7,091 bases of DNA from an uncultured bacterium (GCA_947074225.1 CAMTOX010000095.1:1-7091); one strand, 5' to 3'. Counted from the first letter of the stretch, positions 1 to 7,091 are shown. Notes: a model not told the origin generated them from the letters alone. Made by a program: numbers and translations.

Positions 1-550
1 TATTCTTATTTATCCTTCAACGTTGAAATATGACCAATCGCGTAAACAGCCATATACAGCATTAGGAGCTCCTTTAAGTAATTTTATAAAGCAAGCAGAT
101 ACTGTATTAATAATCTGTGGTTATTCATTTGGTGATGAACATATTAACGAAAGAATTAATACAGCACTTTCTTCAAACCCTTTAGGTCATATATATGTTC
201 TATTTTACGACATAACGTGGAATAAAGACAACAAAAAAGAGTATACATTAACTGAGAATAGTAAAGTAGCAAAAATGGCAAAGACAAATAGTAAAATATC
301 TGTTTTTGGTACTCGTTCTGCAATTATAGGAGGGGTATTTGGAAATTGGCGTTTAAAACGCGAACCAGACAATGAGGACACAATTAATATTAATCACTAC
401 TTTGATGAAGATGCATATACTAATGAAGATGATAAATTAAAAGAACAAATAAACCAACAATGGACAGGAGAAGGTGAACTTATTTTACCTAATTTTGAAA
501 AGTTCATTTCCTTTCTTACTAGTATGATGTTTTTATCTAATAAGGAATAA
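1..550 (+). CDS. SIR2-family NADase/deacylase of a SIR2-HerA defence pair, C-terminal part (5' truncated by window edge)
   Basis: The reading frame is open from base 2, so the gene starts left of the window; a TTG at 23 is an internal leucine codon, not a start. About 182 C-terminal residues are visible. They contain the pattern YPS-x-LKYDQSR-x-x-PY, followed by VLIICGYSFGDEHINERI. This is the end of the SIR2 Rossmann-type NAD-binding fold as found in bacterial defence SIR2 proteins. The N-terminal half with the glycine-rich NAD loop and the catalytic Asn/His is off the window, so activity cannot be judged. The tail (from about position 360) is acidic and polar with no membrane segment. The HerA gene starts one base after the stop, which strongly suggests one operon and a physical partnership. 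Published SIR2-HerA systems form a large complex in which SIR2 consumes NAD+ during phage infection; applying that role here is inference. SIR2-family membership is very likely; the exact subtype is less certain. Confidence 0.87.
   Translation, partial: ILIYPSTLKYDQSRKQPYTALGAPLSNFIKQADTVLIICGYSFGDEHINERINTALSSNPLGHIYVLFYDITWNKDNKKEYTLTENSKVAKMAKTNSKISVFGTRSAIIGGVFGNWRLKREPDNEDTININHYFDEDAYTNEDDKLKEQINQQWTGEGELILPNFEKFISFLTSMMFLSNKE
542..546 (+). promoter_or_regulatory. Ribosome binding site of the HerA gene
   Basis: AAGGA lies inside the last codons of the SIR2 gene, five bases before the ATG at 552. It supports that start codon and suggests translational coupling: ribosomes ending at the TAA at 548-550 are already on the next start. 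A Shine-Dalgarno sequence of this quality is not seen before hsdR or miaA in this window. Confidence 0.6.
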
Positions 551-551
551 G

Positions 552-2330
552 ATGCAAAAAAAACAAACAGAAGTTGGTGAAATTATAAGTGTATCGGGCA
601 ATATTATTACAGTCCAATTACTTGATTCAATTAAGTCTAATATGCCTGTTATAAATGGCATCGTATATCGTATAGGTCAAATAGGTTCTTTTTTAAAGGT
701 CCCACTAGGCTATGCCAACTTATATGGGATAGTTACACAAATTGGTGCATCGGCAATACCTGACAGGCTTAAACTTGATGATTTTGATTTCTCGAAACAG
801 ACCAATAGACAATTTTTGAATTTAGCTCTAATAGGTGAACAAAATGGAAGAAAATTTGAACGTGGAGTTTTTCAATCACCAACTACAGGTGATAAAGTTC
901 ATTTAGTTACAATTGACGATTTAGATGTAATATATGGTGGATATAATGAAGATAATTCTATTACTGTTGGAAGTATCAGTATTTCAGAAAGTTTAAATGC
1001 TAAAATTGATCTAGATAAATTAGTTTCTCGTCATTGTGCTGTTTTAGGTTCTACTGGAAGTGGTAAATCTAATGCTGTCGGAGTGTTATTAAAATCAATA
1101 GCAGATAAAGAATTTCCAAATTCTAGAATATTAGTTTTTGACCCTCATGGTGAATATAATAGCGTCTTAAATAATAAAAGTGTTGTATATAAAATTCGTG
1201 CTAACAAAGATGAAAAAGAACTATTTGTTCCCTACTGGGCTTTACCATTTAATGAGTTGACGAGTATTTTCTCAGGAAACTTATCAGATTCAAATAAAGA
1301 ATACTTTAGAACTAAAATTGAGGAAGCAAAAAGAGAAGCAGCAATTGTTAATAATATTAAAATTGAAAAAGAACTTATTACAGCTGACAGTCCAATACCC
1401 TTTTCTAGACAAAAACTTTGGTTTGATTTAGATGATTTTGAACGTCAAACCTTTAAAAGAGATAAAACTACACTTTGCTTAATAAATAAAGGTAATCCAT
1501 CAAAAATGATTTCAAATGTTTATGAATCACCCGGTATTGGCAGTTCTGAACCTTATATGAATAATGCAAGAAAAGGGATACTAGGATTTTTAGATAGTGT
1601 CCGATTAAAATTGAAAGATTCAACATATGATTTTTTATTTAAGGGAGATTATATTCCAGATTTAGAGGGGAAAATAAATATGGATATAGATAATTTATTA
1701 TATGAATGGTTAGGTAATGAGAAATCTGTTACAATACTAGATTTATCAGGTATTCCAATTGATATTATGACATCTATATCAGGTACATTATTAAAAATAA
1801 TATATGATGCACTTTTCTGGGGACAAAATCTATCAAATGGTGGTAAAGAGCAACCATTATTTATCGTTTTGGAAGAAGCACATAATTATTTAAAAGCAGG
1901 TGATAATTCAATATCCTCTAAGACAGTTCAAGCTATAGCTAAGGAGGGAAGAAAATATGGTGTAGGATTAGCTCTTGTAACACAACGACCATCTGAACTT
2001 GATGAAACAGTTTTAAGTCAATGTGGAACTATCATTGCTTTGCGTATGAACAATTCTAAAGACAGAAGTTTTATTCGGTCTGCGATGCAAGATGAATTAC
2101 AAACAATGGTCGATTTGTTACCAAGTTTAAGAACTGGAGAGGGTATAATTTCTGGTGAAGGAGTAAGGATTCCATCAAGAGTAAAGTTTTACAAACTAAC
2201 TGATGCGCCTAAAGGTTCAGATCCAAAGGTATCTGAAAAATGGAAATTGGAAAAGAAACAGTCAAAAGAAAATTATAATACTTTACTTTCTCTTTGGAGA
2301 AATCAAAAATTAAAGGAGGAACAAAAATGA
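552..2330 (+). CDS. herA: HerA-like hexameric ATPase/translocase (DUF87 family), partner of SIR2
   Basis: This 592-residue protein has the full layout of a HerA/FtsK-superfamily ATPase. Residues 1 to about 90 form a small beta-rich segment that fits the HAS-barrel domain. Walker A is GSTGSGKS at 166-173. The HerA-typical FDPHGEY follows at 196-202. Walker B is LFIVLEEAH at 436-444, with a Glu-Glu pair at 441-442. The KEGRKYG segment near 465-470 supplies the likely arginine finger, and TQRPSELD at 477-484 is a sensor-like motif. An insertion of charged helices at about 240-340 separates the two Walker motifs, as is usual in this family. In archaea HerA works with NurA in end resection, but no NurA is visible here; a SIR2 gene ends one base upstream instead, as in the anti-phage SIR2-HerA pair. 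The expected role is an ATP-driven ring that binds and activates or positions SIR2. The lysine-rich C-terminal tail is encoded by the bases that also carry the next gene's ribosome binding site. Codon use is strongly AT-biased. The ATPase class is certain and the defence role is inferred from the neighbour. Confidence 0.93.
   Translation: MQKKQTEVGEIISVSGNIITVQLLDSIKSNMPVINGIVYRIGQIGSFLKVPLGYANLYGIVTQIGASAIPDRLKLDDFDFSKQTNRQFLNLALIGEQNGRKFERGVFQSPTTGDKVHLVTIDDLDVIYGGYNEDNSITVGSISISESLNAKIDLDKLVSRHCAVLGSTGSGKSNAVGVLLKSIADKEFPNSRILVFDPHGEYNSVLNNKSVVYKIRANKDEKELFVPYWALPFNELTSIFSGNLSDSNKEYFRTKIEEAKREAAIVNNIKIEKELITADSPIPFSRQKLWFDLDDFERQTFKRDKTTLCLINKGNPSKMISNVYESPGIGSSEPYMNNARKGILGFLDSVRLKLKDSTYDFLFKGDYIPDLEGKINMDIDNLLYEWLGNEKSVTILDLSGIPIDIMTSISGTLLKIIYDALFWGQNLSNGGKEQPLFIVLEEAHNYLKAGDNSISSKTVQAIAKEGRKYGVGLALVTQRPSELDETVLSQCGTIIALRMNNSKDRSFIRSAMQDELQTMVDLLPSLRTGEGIISGEGVRIPSRVKFYKLTDAPKGSDPKVSEKWKLEKKQSKENYNTLLSLWRNQKLKEEQK
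2312..2320 (+). promoter_or_regulatory. Near-perfect Shine-Dalgarno of the KTSC gene
   Basis: AAAGGAGGA sits six bases before the ATG at 2327, inside the end of the HerA gene. It decides the start of the small gene: an in-frame TTG at 2294 would give 11 extra residues, but those are translated through this site and have no ribosome binding site of their own. Such a strong site is uncommon in Bacteroidota. Confidence 0.8.
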
Positions 2331-2551
2331 ATTATCAAGAACTAATGAAACCTGTAATATCATCTAATATTGCAGAACTTGGCTATGATGTTAATGATGA
2401 AATTGTATATGTAAGATTTTCAAATGGGACGCTTTACATTTACAAAGGAGTACCTGAATATGAATTTAATGCCTTAAGAGATGCTCCCTCAATAGGTTCA
2501 TATTTGCATAGGAACTTCAAAAATGTATATGCATATGAAAGAATAGAATGA
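2327..2551 (+). CDS. Small KTSC-domain protein, third gene of the SIR2-HerA cassette
   Basis: This 74-residue protein is almost entirely one KTSC domain, a small fold named for its occurrence at the C-terminus of some lysyl-tRNA synthetases. The visible pattern is VISSNIAELGYD (10-21), then a strand pair VYVRFSNGTLYIYKGVP (27-43), then a short helix ending in A-x-S-x-G-x-Y-x-x-R-x-F (53-64) and a final YAYERI. There is no signal peptide or membrane segment. The start ATG overlaps the TGA stop of HerA as ATGA, and a near-perfect Shine-Dalgarno lies six bases upstream, so its synthesis is probably coupled to HerA. The biochemical role of KTSC domains is not established; nucleic-acid binding is often suspected. 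As a third member of this cassette it could be a regulator, a sensor or an accessory subunit, but nothing in the sequence decides which. Domain assignment is firm and function is unknown. Confidence 0.85.
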   Translation: MNYQELMKPVISSNIAELGYDVNDEIVYVRFSNGTLYIYKGVPEYEFNALRDAPSIGSYLHRNFKNVYAYERIE

Positions 2552-2664
2552 AGTTATAAATAAACTATACTTTTATTCTCAAGAATTCAAAATATTTTAG
2601 AAAATAAAAAATACGTGCATATACAAATATATAATTTGTATTAAAAACCTAAAGAATACCACGC
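2552..2664 (+). other. AT-rich gap between the KTSC gene and hsdR
   Basis: This 113-base gap holds no ORF of note and no GC-rich hairpin with a T-tract, so I see no terminator for the cassette and read-through into hsdR is possible. It contains a 10-base palindrome AAAATATTTT at 2589-2598 and a longer perfect inverted repeat at 2621-2641, described separately. Composition is even more AT-rich than the cassette. No Bacteroidota -33 TTTG is seen at the proper distance from the TATAAT-like element. Confidence 0.6.
2621..2641 (+). promoter_or_regulatory. Perfect inverted repeat over a TATAAT element, candidate operator/promoter for hsdR
   Basis: ATACAAAT (2621-2628) and ATTTGTAT (2634-2641) are exact reverse complements with a five-base spacer. 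The right half overlaps TATAATTTG at 2630-2638, which resembles both a sigma-70 -10 box and a TA-n3-TTTG variant of the Bacteroidota -7 box (the standard form has n2). The site lies 23 bases before the hsdR start. A dimeric repressor bound here would block the start site. This is an inference from position and symmetry; in AT-rich DNA an 8-base inverted repeat can also occur by chance. Confidence 0.35.
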
Positions 2665-5600
2665 ATGACCAAACTTACCGAATCCATGATAGAAGATTTC
2701 GCCATTGAGTTATTTCAGAAACTCGGTTACGGCTATCTCTATGGTCCTAATATTGCGCCAGATGGTGAACACCCCATGCGGAGTTCGTTTGAAGAGGTAA
2801 TATTGCATGCACCGTTGGAAGAGGCAGTGAGGCGCATTAACCCACACATCCCACCAAAGCAGCAACAAGAGGCACTAAAAGTTGTTGAGCGGATAGCATC
2901 GCCCGATATGGTGGCCAATAACGAGACATTCCACCGGCTCCTTACCGAAGGGGTACCAGTGACGATACATAAGGAGGGGGTTGAGCGTGGTGAGCGGGTG
3001 TTCTTGATTGATTTTGAACATCCACACAACAATACGTTTGTAGTATCTAACCAATTTACCATTATTGAGCATGGACACAACAAACGCCCAGATATACTCT
3101 TGTTTGTGAATGGATTGCCACTGGTGGTGATAGAGCTAAAGAATGCTGCCGACCAAAATGCAACCATTCAAAGTGCTTACCGCCAAATTGAGACCTACAA
3201 AGAGGCTATTCCTACACTATTTAACTATAATGCCCTCATCATCATCTCCGATGGGTTAGAGTCGCGTGCAGGCGCACTGTCGGCAGGTTTCAGTCGCTAT
3301 ATGGCCTGGAGAAGTGAAGATGGTAAAGTGGAGGCATCTAAATTGGTATCGCAATTGGAGGTGATGATTAAGGGACTACTCTCTAAAACAACCTTATTGG
3401 ATATTATACGTTCGTTTACAGTCTTTGAGCAGTCGAAAACAGAAGATAAAGAGGGCATCATCACCATCAAGACGATTAAGAAAATTGCTGCCTACCACCA
3501 ATATTATGCCGTCAATAAAGCGGTAGAGTCGACTAAACGTGCTACCGGCATAAACATGGGGTTGGATGTTGCTGCCGATCGGCCAGAAAACTATGGCTTA
3601 AAGAATACCATTACACAACCTATAGGCGACCGAAAGGCAGGAGTGATATGGCACACACAAGGTTCTGGTAAATCGCTCTCGATGGTATTCTACACGGCTA
3701 AGATTGTACAACAACTGAATAACCCTACCGTTGTGGTGATTACCGATCGTAACGACCTGGACGATCAACTCTATGAAACATTTACCGGTTCACGACAACT
3801 GCTTCGCCAAACACCGGTACAAGCTGAGAATAGAGAAGATTTGCGGCAACTACTTAGAGTGGAATCGGGAGGTATTATTTTTACCACCATACAGAAGTTT
3901 CAACCCGAAACAGGTAATATTTTCGACACGCTAACAGAGCGTCAGAATGTGATAGTTATTGTAGACGAAGCGCATCGCACTCAATATGGTTTTAAAGCCA
4001 AAACAGTAGATGTTAGGAATGAGGCCGACGAGGTAATAGGTTCGGAGATAAAATATGGTTTTGCCAAATATTTGCGCGATGCCTTACCCAATGCCACCTA
4101 CTTAGGCTTTACAGGTACACCCATTGAAGCCACCGATGTAAACACACCTGCTGTGTTTGGCCATTATGTGGATATTTACGACATAGCGCAAGCTGTTGCC
4201 GATGGTGCAACGGTGCGTATCTTTTACGAGAGTCGTCTTGCTAAAGTAGAACTATCGGAGAAAGGTAGAGAACTGGTAGAGACGTTGGACAAAGAGCTGG
4301 CAGCAGAGGATATGAACAATGTCCAAAAGGCAAAGGCTAAATGGACACAACTTGAAGCATTGATAGGCAGTCCAAACCGGTTGCAGAATATAGCACGCGA
4401 TATCGTTACTCACTTTGAACAGCGACAAGCAGTATTTGAGGGGAAAGCAATGATTGTGGCTATGAGTCGACGTATTGCTGCCGGCCTCTATGAAGAGATC
4501 ATTAAACTTCGTCCAGAGTGGCATTCGGACGATCTGAAAAAAGGGGCTATTAAAGTAGTGATGACCACCTCATCGTCCGATGGTGCTCAAATATCGAAAC
4601 ATCACACTACCAAAGCAGAGCGTAGAGTACTTGCCGAAAGGATGCGTGATGCAGACGATGAGTTAAAACTGGTTATTGTACGCGACATGTGGCTCACCGG
4701 CTTTGATGCTCCTTGCATGCATACCATGTATATTGATAAACCCATGCAAGGGCACAACCTAATGCAGGCTATAGCACGTGTAAATCGGGTTTATAAAGAT
4801 AAACCCGGTGGCTTGGTAGTAGATTACCTTGGCATTGCCTCCGACCTTAAAAAGGCTCTTTCGTTCTATTCCGACTCCGGCGGTAAAGGCGACCCTACCC
4901 TACAACAAGAACAGGCAGTAGAACTGATGCTTGAGAAACTGGAAGTGATTTCACAAATGTTTCATGGTTTTGAATACGAGAACTACTTTGGTGCAGATGT
5001 TTCCGAAAAATTATCGTGGATACTCAAAGCAGAAGATTTTATTTTGGGAGTTGACGATGGTAAAAAACGTTTCGTAAATGAGGTAGATGCTCTTGGTAAA
5101 GCCTTTGCCATTGCTATTCCTCATGACAAAGCAATGGATGTAAAAGATGAAGTATCTTTTTTTCAAACTATAAAAGCCAGACTTTGCAAATTTGACTCTA
5201 CAGGTTCTAATCGCACAGACGAGGAGATAGAAACCACCATTCGTCAGGTAATAGATGAAGCCCTGGTATCGGAAAAAGTGGTAGATATCTTTGATGCCGC
5301 AGGCATTAAAAAACCTGATATCTCAATACTCTCTGAAGAGTTCCTAATGGAGCTCAAAGGGATGGAGCATAAAAACATCGCACTTGAGGTACTCAAGAAG
5401 CTATTGAGCGACGAGATAAAAGTACGTGCAAAACGTAACTTTGTTGAGAGTCGGTCATTAATGGAGATGCTTGAGTATTCTATAACGAAATATCACAACA
5501 AAGTTATTTCGGCTGCCGAAGTGATAGAAGACTTAATAAATCTGAGTAAACAGATTGTTAAACAAGATAATATAGCCAAAGAGCTTGGGTTGACTGACTA

Positions 5601-5877
5601 CGAATATGCTTTTTACACCGCTGTAGCCGATAATGATAGTGCTTTAGAGTTGATGGGCAAAGAGAAGTTACGTGAACTTGCCGTTGTATTAACAGAAACT
5701 ATCCGAAATAATACCTCTATTGATTGGACCATTAAAGAGAATGTGCGTGCAAAAATGAAAGTCGCAGTAAAACGGTTATTGCGTCGATTTGGGTATCCAC
5801 CCGATATGCAGATGTTAGCCACAGAAACAGTTTTAAAACAGGCTGAAATGATAGCAGAAGAGTTAACCTCAAACTAA
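2665..5877 (+). CDS. hsdR: Type I restriction enzyme, restriction/translocation subunit HsdR
   Basis: This 1070-residue protein is full length for HsdR. The N-terminal PD-(D/E)xK nuclease is visible at about 140-160: D143 in RPDILLF and E157-x-K159 in VIELKN, with the QxxxY-type helix ([12 protein letters not shown], 169-180) behind it. The superfamily 2 motor follows: Walker A TQGSGKS (331-337), motif Ia [11 protein letters not shown] (359-369), DEAH (434-437), motif III GFTGTPI (481-487), motif V WLTGFDAP (676-683) and motif [12 protein letters not shown] (701-710). The last 300 residues are helical and fit the C-terminal domain that binds the HsdM/HsdS core. All key residues are present, so the subunit should be active if HsdM and HsdS are made; neither gene is in the window. 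The ATG at 2665 has no Shine-Dalgarno sequence, which is normal in Bacteroidota. Base composition is clearly more GC-rich than the upstream cassette, so the two were probably acquired separately. An intrinsic terminator follows the stop at about 60 bases. Confidence 0.97.
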   Translation: MTKLTESMIEDFAIELFQKLGYGYLYGPNIAPDGEHPMRSSFEEVILHAPLEEAVRRINPHIPPKQQQEALKVVERIASPDMVANNETFHRLLTEGVPVTIHKEGVERGERVFLIDFEHPHNNTFVVSNQFTIIEHGHNKRPDILLFVNGLPLVVIELKNAADQNATIQSAYRQIETYKEAIPTLFNYNALIIISDGLESRAGALSAGFSRYMAWRSEDGKVEASKLVSQLEVMIKGLLSKTTLLDIIRSFTVFEQSKTEDKEGIITIKTIKKIAAYHQYYAVNKAVESTKRATGINMGLDVAADRPENYGLKNTITQPIGDRKAGVIWHTQGSGKSLSMVFYTAKIVQQLNNPTVVVITDRNDLDDQLYETFTGSRQLLRQTPVQAENREDLRQLLRVESGGIIFTTIQKFQPETGNIFDTLTERQNVIVIVDEAHRTQYGFKAKTVDVRNEADEVIGSEIKYGFAKYLRDALPNATYLGFTGTPIEATDVNTPAVFGHYVDIYDIAQAVADGATVRIFYESRLAKVELSEKGRELVETLDKELAAEDMNNVQKAKAKWTQLEALIGSPNRLQNIARDIVTHFEQRQAVFEGKAMIVAMSRRIAAGLYEEIIKLRPEWHSDDLKKGAIKVVMTTSSSDGAQISKHHTTKAERRVLAERMRDADDELKLVIVRDMWLTGFDAPCMHTMYIDKPMQGHNLMQAIARVNRVYKDKPGGLVVDYLGIASDLKKALSFYSDSGGKGDPTLQQEQAVELMLEKLEVISQMFHGFEYENYFGADVSEKLSWILKAEDFILGVDDGKKRFVNEVDALGKAFAIAIPHDKAMDVKDEVSFFQTIKARLCKFDSTGSNRTDEEIETTIRQVIDEALVSEKVVDIFDAAGIKKPDISILSEEFLMELKGMEHKNIALEVLKKLLSDEIKVRAKRNFVESRSLMEMLEYSITKYHNKVISAAEVIEDLINLSKQIVKQDNIAKELGLTDYEYAFYTAVADNDSALELMGKEKLRELAVVLTETIRNNTSIDWTIKENVRAKMKVAVKRLLRRFGYPPDMQMLATETVLKQAEMIAEELTSN

Positions 5878-5937
5878 CTATGCCGCTACAATAATTTGTT
5901 ATAACATCAACATCGTTGATTGTTAATATATAAAACA

Positions 5938-5976
5938 ACTCCTCTCAAATAGATAGTTTGAGGGGAGTGTTCTTTT
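5938..5976 (+). terminator. Rho-independent terminator of hsdR
   Basis: ACTCCTCTCAAA (5938-5949) pairs with TTTGAGGGGAGT (5957-5968) in a 12-base-pair stem with one G-U pair and a seven-base loop. It is followed by TGTTCTTTT, a T-rich run that ends at 5976. It closes the hsdR transcript 60 bases after the stop codon. On the other strand the stem is followed by four T residues (5932-5935), so weak bidirectional action is possible, although no minus-strand gene is visible nearby. Confidence 0.85.
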
Positions 5977-5977
5977 A

Positions 5978-6331
5978 AAATACAGTTCAAATAGTTATAT
6001 CACTAACCCTTTAGTTGGTAAGAAAGATGAAAGTAAATCCGTAAATTAAAAATAGAAAACTTGAAACCATTAGCCATACTATGAATGTTTGCAAATGTTT
6101 TTAGGTATTGTATAATACAAGAAGAGTTTCTAATTAGGGAAAGTAAGAAAGGTAATTAACTTAGAGTTACCGGATATACCTTTTGCTTATTTATCTGCTC
6201 CACACAAAAGGACAAAGCAGTATCTATTTATGGCGACCTTGCATTGATTCAATAAAAAATAGCTATTTTTGTATGATATTATATTCAGCTACATAACTAT
6301 AGCAATCAAATCTTAAATAAGCCTCTTACAT
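5978..6331 (+). other. Gene-free interval between hsdR terminator and miaA
   Basis: No ORF longer than a few codons begins with a credible start here on either strand, and no tRNA or familiar RNA gene is recognisable. The first 140 bases are plain AT-rich sequence. From about 6147 to 6220 there are several short stems that exclude one another: GAAAGGTA (6147-6154) with TACCTTTT (6177-6184), GGTAA (6151-6155) with TTACC (6167-6171), CCTTTTG (6179-6185) with CAAAAGG (6205-6211), and CTGCT (6195-6199) with AGCAG (6216-6220). The last 100 bases carry the probable miaA promoter and its leader. The overlapping stems could mark a structured RNA, but they are short and unproven. Confidence 0.5.
6239..6271 (+). 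promoter_or_regulatory. Probable Bacteroidota-type promoter of miaA
   Basis: TATTTTTG at 6264-6271 matches the -7 consensus TAnnTTTG used by the primary sigma factor of Bacteroidota. Two partial -33 candidates lie upstream, TTG at 6239-6241 (22-base gap) and ATTG at 6243-6246 (17-base gap); neither is a full TTTG. Transcription would start just downstream, leaving a leader of about 50-55 bases before the ATG at 6332. The -7 box overlaps a perfect 16-base palindrome (6255-6270). Confidence 0.55.
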
Positions 6332-7091
6332 ATGTTACAAACTTCTCCCTACAACCTCATAGCTATATTAGGCCCGACAGCTACCGGCAAGACTACCTTT
6401 GCGGCGCATTTAGCGCATCGGTTAAAGAGTGAAATCATTAGTTGTGATTCGCGTCAGGTGTATCGTGGCATGGATTTGGGCACCGGTAAGGATTTGGAGG
6501 ATTATGTTGTAAATGGAGCGGCCATACCCTACCATTTAATTGATATTGTGGAGGCCGGATATAAGTATAATCTTTTTGAGTTTCAACGCGATTTCTGGCA
6601 GGTCTACCCAGAGGTATTGGAGCGCACCCCTACCCCTATATTGTGTGGCGGTACGGGGTTGTATATGGAGTCGGTATTGAAGGGATACCGGTTACAGGAG
6701 GTTCCAGAGAACCGGGCATTGCGTGAGCGGTTGGCCGAGAAGTCGTTGGAGGAGCTCACTTCCCTTTTGGCCAGCTATGGCCCACTACATAACAATACCG
6801 ACTTAGATAGTGCCAAGCGCGCCATTCGCGCTATTGAGATTGCCGACTACGAGGCAACCCATACGGTAGACGAGACCAACTACCCGGAGCTCAACCCTAT
6901 TCTATTGGGCATTGACATTAGCCGAGAGTTACGTCGTGAACGTATTTCCAACCGTTTAGAGGCACGGGTGCAATCGGGCATGTTGGCCGAGGTGCAGCAG
7001 CTATTGGATCAAGGCATAGCACCCGACGATTTAATCTACTATGGTTTGGAGTATAAGTTCTTGACACAACACCTCATTGGGGAGTTGAGCT
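6332..7091 (+). CDS. miaA: tRNA dimethylallyltransferase, MiaA family (3' truncated by window edge)
   Basis: The enzyme transfers a dimethylallyl group to N6 of adenosine 37 in tRNAs that read codons beginning with U, the first step towards ms2i6A; it is cytosolic. The 253 visible residues contain the P-loop GPTATGKTT (14-22), CDSRQVYRGMDLGTGKD (38-54) with Asp39 as the expected general base, PYHLIDI (66-72), and CGGTGLY (105-111) whose Thr108 belongs to the conserved active site. KRAIRAIEI (162-170) and RR-x-RI-x-x-RLEARV (201-213) follow, then YGLEYK near 237-242. The frame is open to the last base, so the C-terminus and stop are missing. The start is fixed by an in-frame TAA at 6314-6316 with no other start between; there is no Shine-Dalgarno sequence. 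It diverges from the classical enzyme: GTGKD replaces the usual GTAKP, and the swivel region before KRAIRAIEI is short. This resembles the second MiaA paralogue seen in Bacteroides relatives, so it may be one of two copies. It is much more GC-rich than the left half of the window and looks like resident chromosome. Confidence 0.9.
   Translation, partial: MLQTSPYNLIAILGPTATGKTTFAAHLAHRLKSEIISCDSRQVYRGMDLGTGKDLEDYVVNGAAIPYHLIDIVEAGYKYNLFEFQRDFWQVYPEVLERTPTPILCGGTGLYMESVLKGYRLQEVPENRALRERLAEKSLEELTSLLASYGPLHNNTDLDSAKRAIRAIEIADYEATHTVDETNYPELNPILLGIDISRELRRERISNRLEARVQSGMLAEVQQLLDQGIAPDDLIYYGLEYKFLTQHLIGELS

Noticed and set aside
23..550. TTG at 23 as a true start of a short 175-residue protein
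   Set aside because: The frame stays open to the left edge and the residues before it continue the conserved YPS-x-LKYDQSR pattern, so it is an internal codon of a longer SIR2 gene.
2294..2326. In-frame TTG extension of the KTSC gene by 11 residues
   Set aside because: The extension has no ribosome binding site and would run through the strong AAAGGAGGA that serves the ATG at 2327; the KTSC domain begins after that ATG.
2739..3167. 142-codon reverse-strand ORF inside hsdR
   Set aside because: It is antisense to the well-conserved nuclease domain, its protein is low in recognisable motifs and rich in Ser/Cys, and hsdR explains the sequence fully. The shorter reverse ORFs at 2875-3078, 4252-4524, 5613-5822 and 5732-5938 are rejected for the same reason, and the last also runs across the terminator.
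5041..5877. Apparent drop in G+C in the last third of hsdR
   Set aside because: Hand counts vary line by line (16/60 at 5521-5580 but 26/60 at 5341-5400), the reading frame is intact and the C-terminal domain looks normal, so a recombination junction is not supported.
5906..5920. Six-base-pair hairpin ATCAAC-ATC-GTTGAT after hsdR
   Set aside because: It has a perfect but short stem with no T-tract, and the much stronger terminator at 5938-5976 directly follows, so it needs no separate function.
6089..6116. Sigma-70-like pair TTGCAA-N16-TATAAT
   Set aside because: Bacteroidota primary sigma uses TTTG/TAnnTTTG, no gene follows before 6332, and a better-matching promoter element lies nearer to miaA. 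It stays a weak candidate for a small RNA only.

Overview
The window looks like a Bacteroidota chromosome segment that joins a defence island to a housekeeping gene. Three things support this assignment. The miaA-type gene at the right end has the divergent form I associate with Bacteroides relatives. A TAnnTTTG promoter element, the -7 signature of Bacteroidota, lies upstream of it. Both hsdR and miaA lack Shine-Dalgarno sequences. I cannot name a genus.

Layout, with every gene on the plus strand. (1) Positions 1-2551 hold a tight three-gene cassette: the C-terminal end of a SIR2-family NADase/deacylase (cut by the left edge), a full HerA-like hexameric ATPase, and a 74-residue KTSC-domain protein. 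The genes are separated by 1 base and then joined by a 4-base ATGA overlap, and the second and third have clear Shine-Dalgarno sequences. SIR2 plus HerA is a known anti-phage pair; the KTSC protein as a third, coupled member is the least explained part. (2) Positions 2552-2664 are an AT-rich gap with a perfect inverted repeat over a TATAAT-like element. (3) Positions 2665-5877 encode a complete type I restriction subunit, HsdR, followed by a strong intrinsic terminator at 5938-5976. No hsdM or hsdS is visible; they would have to lie outside the window. (4) Positions 5978-6331 are a gene-free stretch with several weak, mutually exclusive stems and a probable promoter at 6239-6271. (5) From 6332 to the right edge runs the N-terminal part of a tRNA dimethylallyltransferase (MiaA family), which is open at the edge and so has no stop codon here.

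Base composition changes along the window. Hand counts of single 60-base lines give 15/60 G+C at 1681-1740 (HerA), 27/60 at 4741-4800 (hsdR) and 36/60 at 6601-6660 (miaA). The SIR2-HerA-KTSC cassette therefore looks acquired and set next to a type I restriction locus, with miaA as the resident chromosomal flank.

Functionally, HsdR would cut unmodified incoming DNA in complex with HsdM and HsdS. The SIR2-HerA complex would be a second line of defence that depletes NAD+ or attacks nucleic acid on infection. MiaA is unrelated tRNA modification.
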